Of a stretch of 64,000 nucleotides of DNA, positions 45,618 to 54,088 are shown one piece after another. The notes below the pieces were generated by a model. It was not told the origin of the DNA and ran no database searches. It was given only the letters and a program-made list of their open reading frames with translations. The translations under genes and the position numbers were made by a program. Origin of the DNA: Leptospiraceae bacterium (GTDB lineage Bacteria; Spirochaetota; Leptospiria; Leptospirales; Leptospiraceae); the NCBI GenBank assembly GCA_015075105.1, contig JABTUZ010000002.1:716001-780000 (forward strand). The letters run 5' to 3'. Position 1 is the stretch's first letter. Each line of letters begins with the position of its first letter.

Positions 45618-46772
45618 TCAATTCGCCCGACACGGACGGCGGAGTATTTTTGTTTTCAGATTAATGATAGACAAAACAGAATCTTTAAAAATCACTCTTA
45701 ATCCGTAATCGTGGGCGTTAAAAATTGCTTGACGATTGTTCCACCATAACCCAACTACATTAATAATGCCGTCCAATACTTCAATCCAATCTATCATATA
45801 CATCGGTTTGTGTTGCATAGCATTGATTTCTGCAATATCCAAATAAGCTGAAACTAAACGATTCAAAACTGCCAGTTCTTCTTCTGAAAGATAATTTTTG
45901 GCAACGGCTATTTCTTGCTTGGTGGGTTTTTTGCCTTTGAAATCCGTTAATCCCATAAAGGGTAACTTTGCATTGGCACGTTGATAAATTATTTCGGCAG
46001 CTGTATGTCCGTGGGCTGCCCAATGCAATTTGTTTTGAACGGTTTGGAAAAATTGTTGGGTAAAACTTGCCCTCGGGTCATAGTCTATACTGGTTGCATA
46101 GATTTCTAATACTTTCCTGTAAAATACTTTTTCGGAAGAACGAATGTCCCGAATCCGGTTGAGCAGCTCTTCAAAATATCCTCCACCTTGTTTCAGTAAA
46201 TCATCATTCATGGTGAAACCTTTGATCAGATACTCCCGCAAACGCTCTGTTGCCCACATACGAAATTGCGTACCGCGAAGCGATTTTACCCGATAACCCA
46301 CCGAGATGATTACATCAAGATTGTAGTGATTTACTTCATAATTTTTACCATCGGTAGCAGTTGTTCGGAAATTCCGAATAACTGAATTTTCATTCAGCTC
46401 GCCTTCTTCAAAAATATGTTTTATATGTTCGCTGATATTGGCTTTTGATGATTGAAACAATTCCACCATACCCGCCTGCGTCAGCCAAACGGTTTCGTTT
46501 TCCAAACGCACCTGGATTTTTATTTGTCCGTCATCGGATTGGTAGATCAGTATATCGCTATTGTTTTTTTCCGGCAGCACGTTTCTTTTTATGATTGGTA
46601 AAAATTCCTTGTTACTCTTTTTCTTCTTTGCTACAAGCAAAGTCGGCATCATTTCGGCTAATTTTACCTCTTCTACAATTTCTTTCAATCGTAAATCAGG
46701 ATTCTGGTATTTTTTTGTTTCGTAATTGTAACTCAAATCACCAAACATTCCTATTCCAAATTTCATATTCAA
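45618..46772 (-). CDS. RhuM-family protein fused to the start of a luciferase-like oxidoreductase
   Basis: 384 residues in one frame. Residues 1-40 (MKFGIGMFGDLSYNYETK..., RLKEIVEEVKLAE) match the beginning of LLM-class flavin oxidoreductases. From about residue 70 the protein is RhuM-like: ILIYQSDDGQIKIQVRLENE, VWLTQAGMVELF, HIFEEGELNENSVIRNF, YNLDVIISVGYRVKS, YFEELLNRIRDIRSSE and YATSIDYDPRASF. RhuM genes lie in pathogenicity and mobile islands, function unclear. The last ~50 residues after DWIEVLD differ from the usual end. A native start could be Met 41 or 42 (46652/46649). Confidence 0.8.
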   Translation of the reverse strand: MNMKFGIGMFGDLSYNYETKKYQNPDLRLKEIVEEVKLAEMMPTLLVAKKKKSNKEFLPIIKRNVLPEKNNSDILIYQSDDGQIKIQVRLENETVWLTQAGMVELFQSSKANISEHIKHIFEEGELNENSVIRNFRTTATDGKNYEVNHYNLDVIISVGYRVKSLRGTQFRMWATERLREYLIKGFTMNDDLLKQGGGYFEELLNRIRDIRSSEKVFYRKVLEIYATSIDYDPRASFTQQFFQTVQNKLHWAAHGHTAAEIIYQRANAKLPFMGLTDFKGKKPTKQEIAVAKNYLSEEELAVLNRLVSAYLDIAEINAMQHKPMYMIDWIEVLDGIINVVGLWWNNRQAIFNAHDYGLRVIFKDSVLSIINLKTKILRRPCRAN

Positions 46773-46998
46773 TATTTTTATTGCAAAGATCGATATTGGA
46801 ACTGAGAAGAAAATTGATGTAAGTCACAAAGATATAATTTATAACTCGAAACCAAAAGCATAAATCGGTGTTGTTGATTTTCGAAGATGCAACATGCAAA
46901 TGCAACATATTCATAAAATACTTTATTGTGAGATTACGATTATAGTACCCTTTGATACTTTCTACTGATTGATTATAGCCTTTGTTATAGTGCGTATT

Positions 46999-47268
46999 TC
47001 ATTCATGGTCAAACAATTCTGCTGGATTTATTTTAAATTGCAACATCTTTGCAGTATCTCTGCCTCCATCACCACCTTTTCTTTGCATTGTAATTCTTCC
47101 TAATTTAAAATTCCCTCTTTTTGTAATTTCAATTTCTCCGTTTCCGAAATAATTCATACAGAAATTCATTGGTTTGAGTATCCACCTTGATTTTTCTCAA
47201 CTTTTTGAGCAACCAACATCCATTCTGATGCAAATTTTCCCTGTCCTTTCAATAAATAAATTATTCAT
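46999..47268 (-). pseudogene. Frameshifted small ORF, possibly a restriction endonuclease remnant
   Basis: Reading from ATG 47266-47268 needs about three frame changes to give one coherent peptide: MNNLFIERTGK, then FASEWMLVAQKVEKNQGGYS, then TNEFLYELF, then GNGEIEITKRGNF and GRITMQRKGGDGG, ending FKINPAELFDHE. The QRKGGD...LQFKINP pattern recalls C-termini of some type II restriction enzymes (recalled, unchecked). It directly follows, and overlaps, the DNA methyltransferase. Damage in homopolymer runs could be real decay or sequencing error. From 46773 to 46998 I see no gene. Confidence 0.4.
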
Positions 47269-48030
47269 TGTATGTTCCTTTAATCTTTTTTCTGAAATTT
47301 CAACGTATTCTTTTGAGATTTCAGAACCAATCCACTTTCGTTTTAATAAATGTGCAATTTTTGCAGTAGTACCACTTCCCATAAAAGGGTCATAAACTAG
47401 GTCGTTTTCGTTAGTCCATGTATTAATTTGGTCTGCAACAAGTCTTTCTGAGAAAATAGCAGGATGGTTATATGCAATCTTATCTTTTGTTGAAATTCCA
47501 CCGCCAATTGAATAAAAAAACACATTACCTACTTTCTTTTCTTTTGTTCTTTCAACTTTTTCATAATCAAGAGTACCATTTTTTCCTCTATTTTTCATGT
47601 TCGCAAGTCCTCGATATTTAGTAGATTCTGTTATTGGATTAAATGTTTTTGGACTTCCTTTTGAAAAAGCAAACATATACTCAAAATGTTGATGATACCT
47701 ATTCCCTGTTTGAGGCATTGGATTATTTTTATAATATATCATGGTATCATGTAATCTAAACCCTATTTCTTTAAAATATAATGCCTGTTTAAAAGAAGTT
47801 CCTGTTTCACTTCCATCAATTGTTGCATCAGCTACAACCCAAATAATAACTCCTCCTTGTTTAATAATACGAAATAATTCTTTTGCTATTTTTTCAAATT
47901 CAAATTGATAGCCATTATAATTTCTTATATCGTCATAAGGTGGTGATGTGATTACAAAGTCAACATAGTTGTCTGACATATTTTTCATTGTAATCAAACA
48001 ATTTTCGTTATATATTTTTTCAAGTTCCAT
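47197..48030 (-). CDS. Beta-class DNA methyltransferase (N4-cytosine or N6-adenine)
   Basis: 277 residues. VITSPPYDDIRNY is the catalytic motif IV (SPPY type) and, at the C-terminus, VYDPFMGSGTTAKIA is the AdoMet motif I; this IV-then-I order defines the beta class. GNRYHQHFEYMFAFSKG lies between. It methylates an exocyclic amino group in a short DNA target. The final ~17 residues (from MNNLFIERTG) overlap the damaged small ORF and may be a read-through tail. It is likely part of a restriction-modification unit brought in with the island. Confidence 0.9.
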   Translation of the reverse strand: MELEKIYNENCLITMKNMSDNYVDFVITSPPYDDIRNYNGYQFEFEKIAKELFRIIKQGGVIIWVVADATIDGSETGTSFKQALYFKEIGFRLHDTMIYYKNNPMPQTGNRYHQHFEYMFAFSKGSPKTFNPITESTKYRGLANMKNRGKNGTLDYEKVERTKEKKVGNVFFYSIGGGISTKDKIAYNHPAIFSERLVADQINTWTNENDLVYDPFMGSGTTAKIAHLLKRKWIGSEISKEYVEISEKRLKEHTMNNLFIERTGKICIRMDVGCSKS

Positions 48031-48247
48031 GTTGCAAATTTAATCAATTATTTTCAATAAGCTCTGCTGTTTTTGTCTTTTTATAAGTATTATAACGTTT
48101 TCGACTAAACGATGTCCAGCAACTTTTAGCTCGCTTGCGAGTGTAAAAAAGATGATGGGGTGACAGAAGTCCAAACCCATCTTCTCAGTTTCAAAAAAAC
48201 TGATAGGCTGGTCACTGTGGTTCATACTTTATTGACCGAAGTCAACG

Positions 48248-48318
48248 CACGAAAACTCTCAAAACTGCACTAAACGCAAAATACTAAAAACTATTCTAAA
48301 GCTCAAAACCTCTACCTT
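48248..48318 (-). repeat. Remnant of the 231-bp repeat overlapping a methyltransferase 3' end
   Basis: CTGCACTAAACGCAAAATAC, TCTAAAGCTCAAAACCTC and surrounding bases match part of the 231-bp unit (compare 63295-63340 on the other strand). The copy is short and decayed. It overlaps the last codons and the stop of the methyltransferase gene at 48296. The rest of the 265-bp gap (48031-48295) holds small hairpins (CTCGC/GCGAG near 48130; TTGAC/GTCAA near 48233) and no gene. Confidence 0.65.
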
Positions 48319-49183
48319 CCGATTTCTCAAAACTGAGAGCCATCATGTCGCCTTGGTTAAATAGCTTCACAATTCTGTCTGCAAAAAATTTATTTGTTTT
48401 AAAAAGAAATCCCGAATTCGGTTTGTTGGTCATCCCACTACCGTAAGAAACTTTTGAAATTAATTTTAACCCTAAACTTTCTGCTAATTTTATAAGACCG
48501 CCCATTGAATAATAATACAAATGTTCAGGTACATTCATATACCTCCAATTTTTACCAAAAAGTTTTGCTAATAATCCATATCTGCAAGTTGAGATAATCA
48601 CCCTAGATTTTGGTTTTAGGTGAAGAAAAATTTTTTCTAAAGTTTCTCTTGGTTTGTGTAAATGTTCTATTGAAGCCCAAAGTGTGATTAGATCAAATTT
48701 TTCTTTGTGAGTTTTGTCCCACTCTAAAAAATCACAAATCTCGATATTTAGTTCAAGTGATTTTTTTCCATATTCTGCGGGAGCCTTAGCGACTTCTATT
48801 CCCTTGGAGTTCCAACCTTTTTGTTTTAAGTAGTCCACAAAATAGCCGGCAGCACACCCTACGTCGATTGAAGATCTCGTATCGGGTAATTTTTTCTCCC
48901 ATTCAAAAAATTTTAAATCTTTTAAGTTTAATTCAAACACCCTCGAAATTTCTTTTCTGATTTTTTCAGAATAATAATTGTCGTAACCTCTATCGGTTCT
49001 TTTTGTAAAATATTCATCTGAGTAGTATTTTGAAACTTCAGAAAAATCCGGTTGGGGGTTGACTTGAACAAGTTTACAATTTGTGCACTTTACAACACGA
49101 AAGGTTTCCTTTAAAGAGCTCCCTTTTTCAAATAAAAACTCAAATTCATTAGAGCCACAAGTATTGCAAGAAATAGATTTCAT
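48296..49183 (-). CDS. Class I SAM-dependent methyltransferase with N-terminal zinc ribbon
   Basis: 295 residues. CNTCGSNEFEFL and KCTNCKLVQVNPQP form a CxxC...CxxC zinc ribbon, as in methyltransferases of sugar and O-antigen clusters. The AdoMet loop is IDVGCAAGYFVDYLK and the Asp/Ile-bearing strand follows (FDLITLWASIEHLHKP). The ATGA overlap at 49180 ties it to the hydrolase upstream. Its last residues, GRGFEL, and the stop come from a 231-bp repeat remnant, so the original C-terminus was probably replaced. Confidence 0.85.
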   Translation of the reverse strand: MKSISCNTCGSNEFEFLFEKGSSLKETFRVVKCTNCKLVQVNPQPDFSEVSKYYSDEYFTKRTDRGYDNYYSEKIRKEISRVFELNLKDLKFFEWEKKLPDTRSSIDVGCAAGYFVDYLKQKGWNSKGIEVAKAPAEYGKKSLELNIEICDFLEWDKTHKEKFDLITLWASIEHLHKPRETLEKIFLHLKPKSRVIISTCRYGLLAKLFGKNWRYMNVPEHLYYYSMGGLIKLAESLGLKLISKVSYGSGMTNKPNSGFLFKTNKFFADRIVKLFNQGDMMALSFEKSEGRGFEL

Positions 49184-49959
49184 TTTGGATAATCCGAAAT
49201 AAAGTTTTTTACTATTTGAATAAACTCTTTTTGGTGGGTATAATGCAAATAGTGACCTGCACCTTTTATAATAGAAATTTCTGCATTTGAAAAAAATTTT
49301 TTTATTATAGAAGATTCATCTTTTTTTACATATTCACTAACTTCCCCGAGTATAAAAAGAGCCTTATTGGGATATATGATATTTTCATCTAAATTGAGCT
49401 TAAAGGCATCCCTTGAGTTTTCGAGTGTCTCTACATTCAGTTTCCATTTATAGCCAGTATCTATTTTTTCTAAATTCATCTGCAAAAATTGTCGAATAAA
49501 AGAATCTGTATAAATTTTCTCCATATCTCTGTCGATCAACTCTCTTGAGGTATATCCACTAACGTCCATTTTTAAACAAGCAAATTCATTTTTATAATCT
49601 AAAGGATAATTTTTTGGAGCAATATCTACCACGATCGGAAGAAGAATTTTTTTAGGATAAAGAAGTGAAAAAATAATTGTAACAAGTCCACCCATAGAAT
49701 GACCGATTAGAATAGGATTTTGGATAGAGTTTATTTCCATTAGACGTAAAATATCATCTGCCATGTCTCGTAAATTATGTGTTTTAGAATGAAAAGAATC
49801 CCCATGGTTGCGAAGGTCAGGAGTGTAAACACGATTTGTGATACTTAACTCTTTTGCAATACTCACCCAATTTTTTGACGAGCCGAAAAGACCGTGTAAA
49901 ATAATAATCTCTTGACCTGAGTCTCCATACTTTCTAAAAAAAAGATTTGGTTCAGCCAT
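49180..49959 (-). CDS. Alpha/beta hydrolase
   Basis: 259 residues: ILHGLFGSSKNW (oxyanion), DLRNHGDS, GHSMGGLVT (nucleophile Ser) and, near the end, KGAGHYLHYTHQ with the catalytic His. This is the YbfF-like esterase pattern. Cytoplasmic, substrate unknown. It overlaps the phosphatase gene upstream by 8 bp and the methyltransferase gene downstream by 4 bp, so the three form one translated unit. Confidence 0.85.
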   Translation of the reverse strand: MAEPNLFFRKYGDSGQEIIILHGLFGSSKNWVSIAKELSITNRVYTPDLRNHGDSFHSKTHNLRDMADDILRLMEINSIQNPILIGHSMGGLVTIIFSLLYPKKILLPIVVDIAPKNYPLDYKNEFACLKMDVSGYTSRELIDRDMEKIYTDSFIRQFLQMNLEKIDTGYKWKLNVETLENSRDAFKLNLDENIIYPNKALFILGEVSEYVKKDESSIIKKFFSNAEISIIKGAGHYLHYTHQKEFIQIVKNFISDYPK

Positions 49960-51937
49960 TTCTTTCCAATAGCACTATTGTTATGTCATCTTTTAAACTT
50001 AAAAATTCATTGAATTCGTTTACAGAGTGCATAATTTTTTTTATAAATAAATTACCACTAAGGTGGTGATTTTCAATAATCAGTTTTTTTAACCTTTCTT
50101 CTCCAAATAATTCTTTTTTACCTGTTTCTATTACGCCATCGGTAAGAAGTATCAACCTGTCTTTATTTTCTAAACTAAACTCGTGGTCATGCCAAACAGT
50201 TTCAGGAAAAGCTCCTAGTAATTTTCCCTTCACTTCCACTTCGATTAACTTATTTTTCAAAGGAGAATAAATAAACGGGTAGGCATGTCCTCCATTGGCA
50301 CAAATAATTTTTCCGTCTTTTTTTAATATTAGATAAAACATCGTAAGAAAATTTCCAAAAAACTTTTTACAAATATTTTGATTCAAATACGTTAGTATTT
50401 CTGCCGGCGAAGAAATCAGAGGAGCAATAGAATCAAACTCTTGCTTTACTATAGATGCAATAAATGCCGACGCAATTCCATGACCTGAAACATCTGCAAT
50501 AAAAATTCCCAGATCTCCATTGTGAAATTCTAAAAATCCATAAAGATCCCCTCCAACCTTATCCATGGGTTGATAAAAAGAATATATTTTATAGTTTTCT
50601 AAGGTAGGGGTTTTTTGAGGTAGAAGAGATTTTTGGATTTTTCTCGCTCTATCCAGGTCTTGTTCGATGATTGCATTTCTTTTTTGAAGTTCGTTCATTG
50701 CTTTATCAACAATCATTTTTTCGATTTCTAAATCTTCCGTTCTTTCTTTGATTCTTTTTTCTAATTGAGAATTAAATTGTTGAAGCTCTTCATTCAAACG
50801 CAAGGTTTCTCTTTGGGATACGTTTAACCTTCTACTCATCCAATTAAAATTTCTTGCGAGAGTAGAAAACTCATCCTTCCCTTTGAATTTTACCCGGTAC
50901 AATAAATTTCCCTCGGATATAGATTTTATTCCTCGCTTCAATTCCTGAATTGGAGTTGTTATCATCTTTGCTAAAAAATGCGCTCCAATCCCCATCACGA
51001 TAAGAATTAAAATTCCTGCTTTCAAAGAAACTATATAGATTAAGTTTTGAAAAGCTCTTAACTCTTTTTGCGAAACATCAACTTCTACAAATCCTATCGG
51101 TTGCGAATTGGAATCTCTGATAATAGCTATTGCCGACATAAAAGTTCCGTAATTACTTTTCCTGAATTTTGTTTCAATGTAATCAGTTTTAGAATGAATT
51201 GCGCCTTTGTAGAGTTTCATAAATTCCTGATTGGACACAACTTTTTGTCCGGGAACAGAAAGAGGAAAATTTTTCAAATTTAAGAATACTTGATATCTTA
51301 ATTCTTTCAAATTATAAATAATAAATCCTTTGCAACCGGTGTGGTCTTTTTCAAAAGTATTTCCATTGCACATCATCTGGATTGGTTTTTTTTCTGTAAA
51401 AGTAAACAGAGTTTTGTTGTTGACTTGTACAGATTTATTTAAATCGTTTATAGAAACTTTGAAAACATAATCCTCAATTGCAATTTCAAAATCTGAAGAG
51501 TAAACTATTGAATCGTATTCAATTACAATCTTGCCTGTAGAATCTAAATACGTTAGGAATGCAAATTCGTTAGATTCAAACCATACTGAATCTTCTTTTG
51601 CAGAAATTCCATCTACTGCATAATAAAAATTTTGACTTACCGGATCAAAATTTACGCTAAAAATATAAGCAATATAACTTTCTGCAAGAAAGGCTTTCAT
51701 TACGCTTTGGTAGTATGTGTAGTCTTGATTCTGAATTGTTTCTGGAGTCTTGAATTCTTTATGTTTTGCGGGATCAATAATTTTTGCGACTGAGGTAGCT
51801 ATCCGTAATTTGTTGCGTAAAAATTTTTCTAGAAATAAATCACTGACTGCTTGGTACGTGAAGACTCCCATAACGAGTACGGCAGAAATACCAATTATCA
51901 AAAAAGTAGAAAATAATTTTAAACGTATTGTTGTCAT
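49952..51937 (-). CDS. Membrane HAMP-SpoIIE serine phosphatase
   Basis: 661 residues. TM1 (about 8-28), an extracytoplasmic sensor domain (about 30-300) and TM2 (ILILIVMGIGAHFLA). A HAMP domain follows (TTPIQELKRGIKSISEGN...), then a coiled coil and a SpoIIE/PP2C phosphatase with DRARKIQKSLLP, KVGGDLYGF, FIADVSGHG, LTDGVIE and KDDITIVLL; the metal-binding Asp residues are present. These RsbU-like enzymes dephosphorylate anti-sigma antagonists in response to signals. No antagonist gene is adjacent. Confidence 0.92.
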   Translation of the reverse strand: MTTIRLKLFSTFLIIGISAVLVMGVFTYQAVSDLFLEKFLRNKLRIATSVAKIIDPAKHKEFKTPETIQNQDYTYYQSVMKAFLAESYIAYIFSVNFDPVSQNFYYAVDGISAKEDSVWFESNEFAFLTYLDSTGKIVIEYDSIVYSSDFEIAIEDYVFKVSINDLNKSVQVNNKTLFTFTEKKPIQMMCNGNTFEKDHTGCKGFIIYNLKELRYQVFLNLKNFPLSVPGQKVVSNQEFMKLYKGAIHSKTDYIETKFRKSNYGTFMSAIAIIRDSNSQPIGFVEVDVSQKELRAFQNLIYIVSLKAGILILIVMGIGAHFLAKMITTPIQELKRGIKSISEGNLLYRVKFKGKDEFSTLARNFNWMSRRLNVSQRETLRLNEELQQFNSQLEKRIKERTEDLEIEKMIVDKAMNELQKRNAIIEQDLDRARKIQKSLLPQKTPTLENYKIYSFYQPMDKVGGDLYGFLEFHNGDLGIFIADVSGHGIASAFIASIVKQEFDSIAPLISSPAEILTYLNQNICKKFFGNFLTMFYLILKKDGKIICANGGHAYPFIYSPLKNKLIEVEVKGKLLGAFPETVWHDHEFSLENKDRLILLTDGVIETGKKELFGEERLKKLIIENHHLSGNLFIKKIMHSVNEFNEFLSLKDDITIVLLERNG

Positions 51938-52029
51938 TTATCTCCTACTTTTTAGTTTGTTTCCTTTAGAATGGTTTGAACTCTTGACCATACATAAATT
52001 GAATTGTTGTAGTTTCATTCAAACACACC

Positions 52030-52944
52030 CTAATGATAGCTTTCTATAATATCTTTTAAAGATTGCTCTATATCAAATTTTTTTGCCCAGCCTAATTTTT
52101 GCAATTTTTCCGAGGTTCCGAAAAGTCTTGGTGTGTCTGCCTTTCTGAATCTTGCCGGATCAACAGCAATTTCTATATTTGCGTTTGTAATCTGAATGAT
52201 TTTATCAAGAATTTCTCGAATTGAAATATCTTCTCCAGAGCAAATATTATAAATTTCACCACTTTGCCCACGTTCCGCTAAAATCGAATAGGCTCGAACA
52301 ACATCCCTAACGTCCAAAAAGTCTCTTTTAGAAGAAAGATTCCCGACAATAATTTCTTTTTTCGTTTTCTTAGCCTCCAGTACTTGTGTTATAAAACTCG
52401 GGACTACAAAAATTTCTCTTTGACCTACACCAATATGATTGAAAGGTCTTGCGATTATAATTTGTAAATTTTCGTATTGCAAAGCAAATTGTCTGCAAAA
52501 AATTTCTGCTGAAAGTTTACTCGCCGAATATGGGTTTACAGGATTGGGAAGAATTGTTTCATTCAAGGGATAGGATTTCTCTTCTTGTTTTCCGTAAACA
52601 TCTGCACTGGATATATATATAAGTTTCGTTGTTTTGTTTAAATTTTTCATAGAGGATAAAATATTTAGCGTACCCTTTACGTTGATTTCTAAAGTTTCTT
52701 GCGGGTTTTCTATAGAAATTGGTACTGAGGCTTGGGCTGCAAGATGAAAAATTACGTCCGGCTGAATGGATTGTATCAGAGAATTTACAGACTTCTCGTT
52801 TCTAATATCTATTGGAATTAAATCCGGATCTGCTTCAATCGTATTTTCAAGCCCTGATCGATAGATTTTTTGAAAAGTATTTTTTAGCTCTGAAACTAAA
52901 TATTTTCCTACAAATCCATTGGCACCGGTTATAAGACAATTCAT
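52030..52944 (-). CDS. GDP-4-dehydro-6-deoxy-D-mannose reductase-like SDR epimerase
   Basis: 304 residues from ATG 52944; a TTG three codons earlier is possible. TGANGFVGKYL binds NAD(P), ISSADVYG carries the Ser, and PYSASKLSAE is the YxxxK active site. RPFNHIGVGQ, VGNLSSKRDFLDVRDVVRAY and EIYNICSGEDISI are characteristic of the RMD branch, which reduces GDP-4-keto-6-deoxymannose to GDP-D-rhamnose. It fits the glycan genes nearby. A UDP-sugar epimerase is the alternative. Confidence 0.82.
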   Translation of the reverse strand: MNCLITGANGFVGKYLVSELKNTFQKIYRSGLENTIEADPDLIPIDIRNEKSVNSLIQSIQPDVIFHLAAQASVPISIENPQETLEINVKGTLNILSSMKNLNKTTKLIYISSADVYGKQEEKSYPLNETILPNPVNPYSASKLSAEIFCRQFALQYENLQIIIARPFNHIGVGQREIFVVPSFITQVLEAKKTKKEIIVGNLSSKRDFLDVRDVVRAYSILAERGQSGEIYNICSGEDISIREILDKIIQITNANIEIAVDPARFRKADTPRLFGTSEKLQKLGWAKKFDIEQSLKDIIESYH

Positions 52945-53056
52945 CAAGTTCAAATAAAAAAAACCTGTGAAAATTAGGAAGGAAAATTCGTAACGGTTGA
53001 CAAATTAAAAAATTCTGAATTCAATGGATTTTTCTTATTAATAATTTGGGAAATTA

Positions 53057-54085
53057 GTGAAAGTATTGGAAATTCAGAAGAAATCAGAAGATTTTGTAAT
53101 CGAAATAAAAGATTCCTCCATTAATGTAGAAGACATTATGAGAGAGTTGGAATCTTCTTTAAGCAAACGAAATGTATCAAAAGATGAAATAGAACGAATT
53201 TCGGGTTTTCGATTTTCACCTAAGTCGCTTGCCGGGTTTAGAGAATTTGATCCATCGTTCACTGCCAATTTATTTGAAAAAGGAATCTCGGTTCCAAAAT
53301 TCACCAACCCTTCTCTTTGGTTTATCAAAGGTCCACTCAAATGGATTGTAGTTAAACTGGTAGAGGTCTATTCCTTTGTGGATAAGAAACTTTCAGAAAA
53401 TAGAATACGAGCTTTTTACAATGTGCTCCATGAATTGATTTTGCTTCGTTCCAAGCACGAGGCTTTGATGCAAAGGTACGAAAAATTTTACAAAGACTTT
53501 TTAGAACTACAGGCTCTCATTAATGAAAAAGTCCAACCCGATTTTGAAATTTCTGTCGTTCGGTATCAAAATTCAAAACACATCGATGAAAGTGATGAGA
53601 TGATTTTAAAAGAGCTTTCTTCTAATACAAAAAAAACATTGATTCTATTTCCTGAATGGGGAGATTTTTTATTAAAATTAAGAGCTGAAAAAATTTCTTT
53701 TGAATCGGTAAGTTTTTCTAAGCATCAATTTGAATATATCAAAAAAGAAATTACCGACAATGTACAATTTTCAGAGGATCTTGTGTCTATTGATTTCTCT
53801 GAATTCGATTCCATCGTATTTCAGTGCAATGCAAATTTAATTCCAAATTGGAAAATAGAGCTCCTATTAAAAACAATTCTTGAAAAATCTAAGAAAAATA
53901 CAAAAGTATTTTTACGATTTTCCGAAAAAGAAATTTCTTGCAATTCTCCGTTTCAACCATCTCATCCTACAAAAATTGTATTTTCAGAAGTCAGACCTTA
54001 TTTAAAAAATCTTGGCTACAAAGAAATTGTCGAATATGAAAAAAAAGAAGATGGGTTTTATCTATTTTCTTTTTACACTGATTAA
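53057..54085 (+). CDS. Degenerate methyltransferase-like protein heading the glycosyltransferase row
   Basis: 342 residues, GTG start. A helical middle (RAFYNVLHELILLRSKHEAL, QRYEKFYKDFLELQAL) resembles the linker before methyltransferase domains in some O-antigen proteins. The C-terminal ~170 residues have a Rossmann-like strand/helix rhythm, but where GxGxG should be there is TLILFPEWGDFLLKLR, so AdoMet binding is doubtful. No firm family. It lies 3 bp before the first of three glycosyltransferases, so it probably serves the same glycan. Confidence 0.6.
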   Translation: MKVLEIQKKSEDFVIEIKDSSINVEDIMRELESSLSKRNVSKDEIERISGFRFSPKSLAGFREFDPSFTANLFEKGISVPKFTNPSLWFIKGPLKWIVVKLVEVYSFVDKKLSENRIRAFYNVLHELILLRSKHEALMQRYEKFYKDFLELQALINEKVQPDFEISVVRYQNSKHIDESDEMILKELSSNTKKTLILFPEWGDFLLKLRAEKISFESVSFSKHQFEYIKKEITDNVQFSEDLVSIDFSEFDSIVFQCNANLIPNWKIELLLKTILEKSKKNTKVFLRFSEKEISCNSPFQPSHPTKIVFSEVRPYLKNLGYKEIVEYEKKEDGFYLFSFYTD

Positions 54086-54088
54086 AAA

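Noticed and set aside
48040-48225. 61-residue minus-strand ORF before the methyltransferase
   Set aside because: No ribosome site and no recognisable family; it crosses hairpins and cassette-edge-like sequence.
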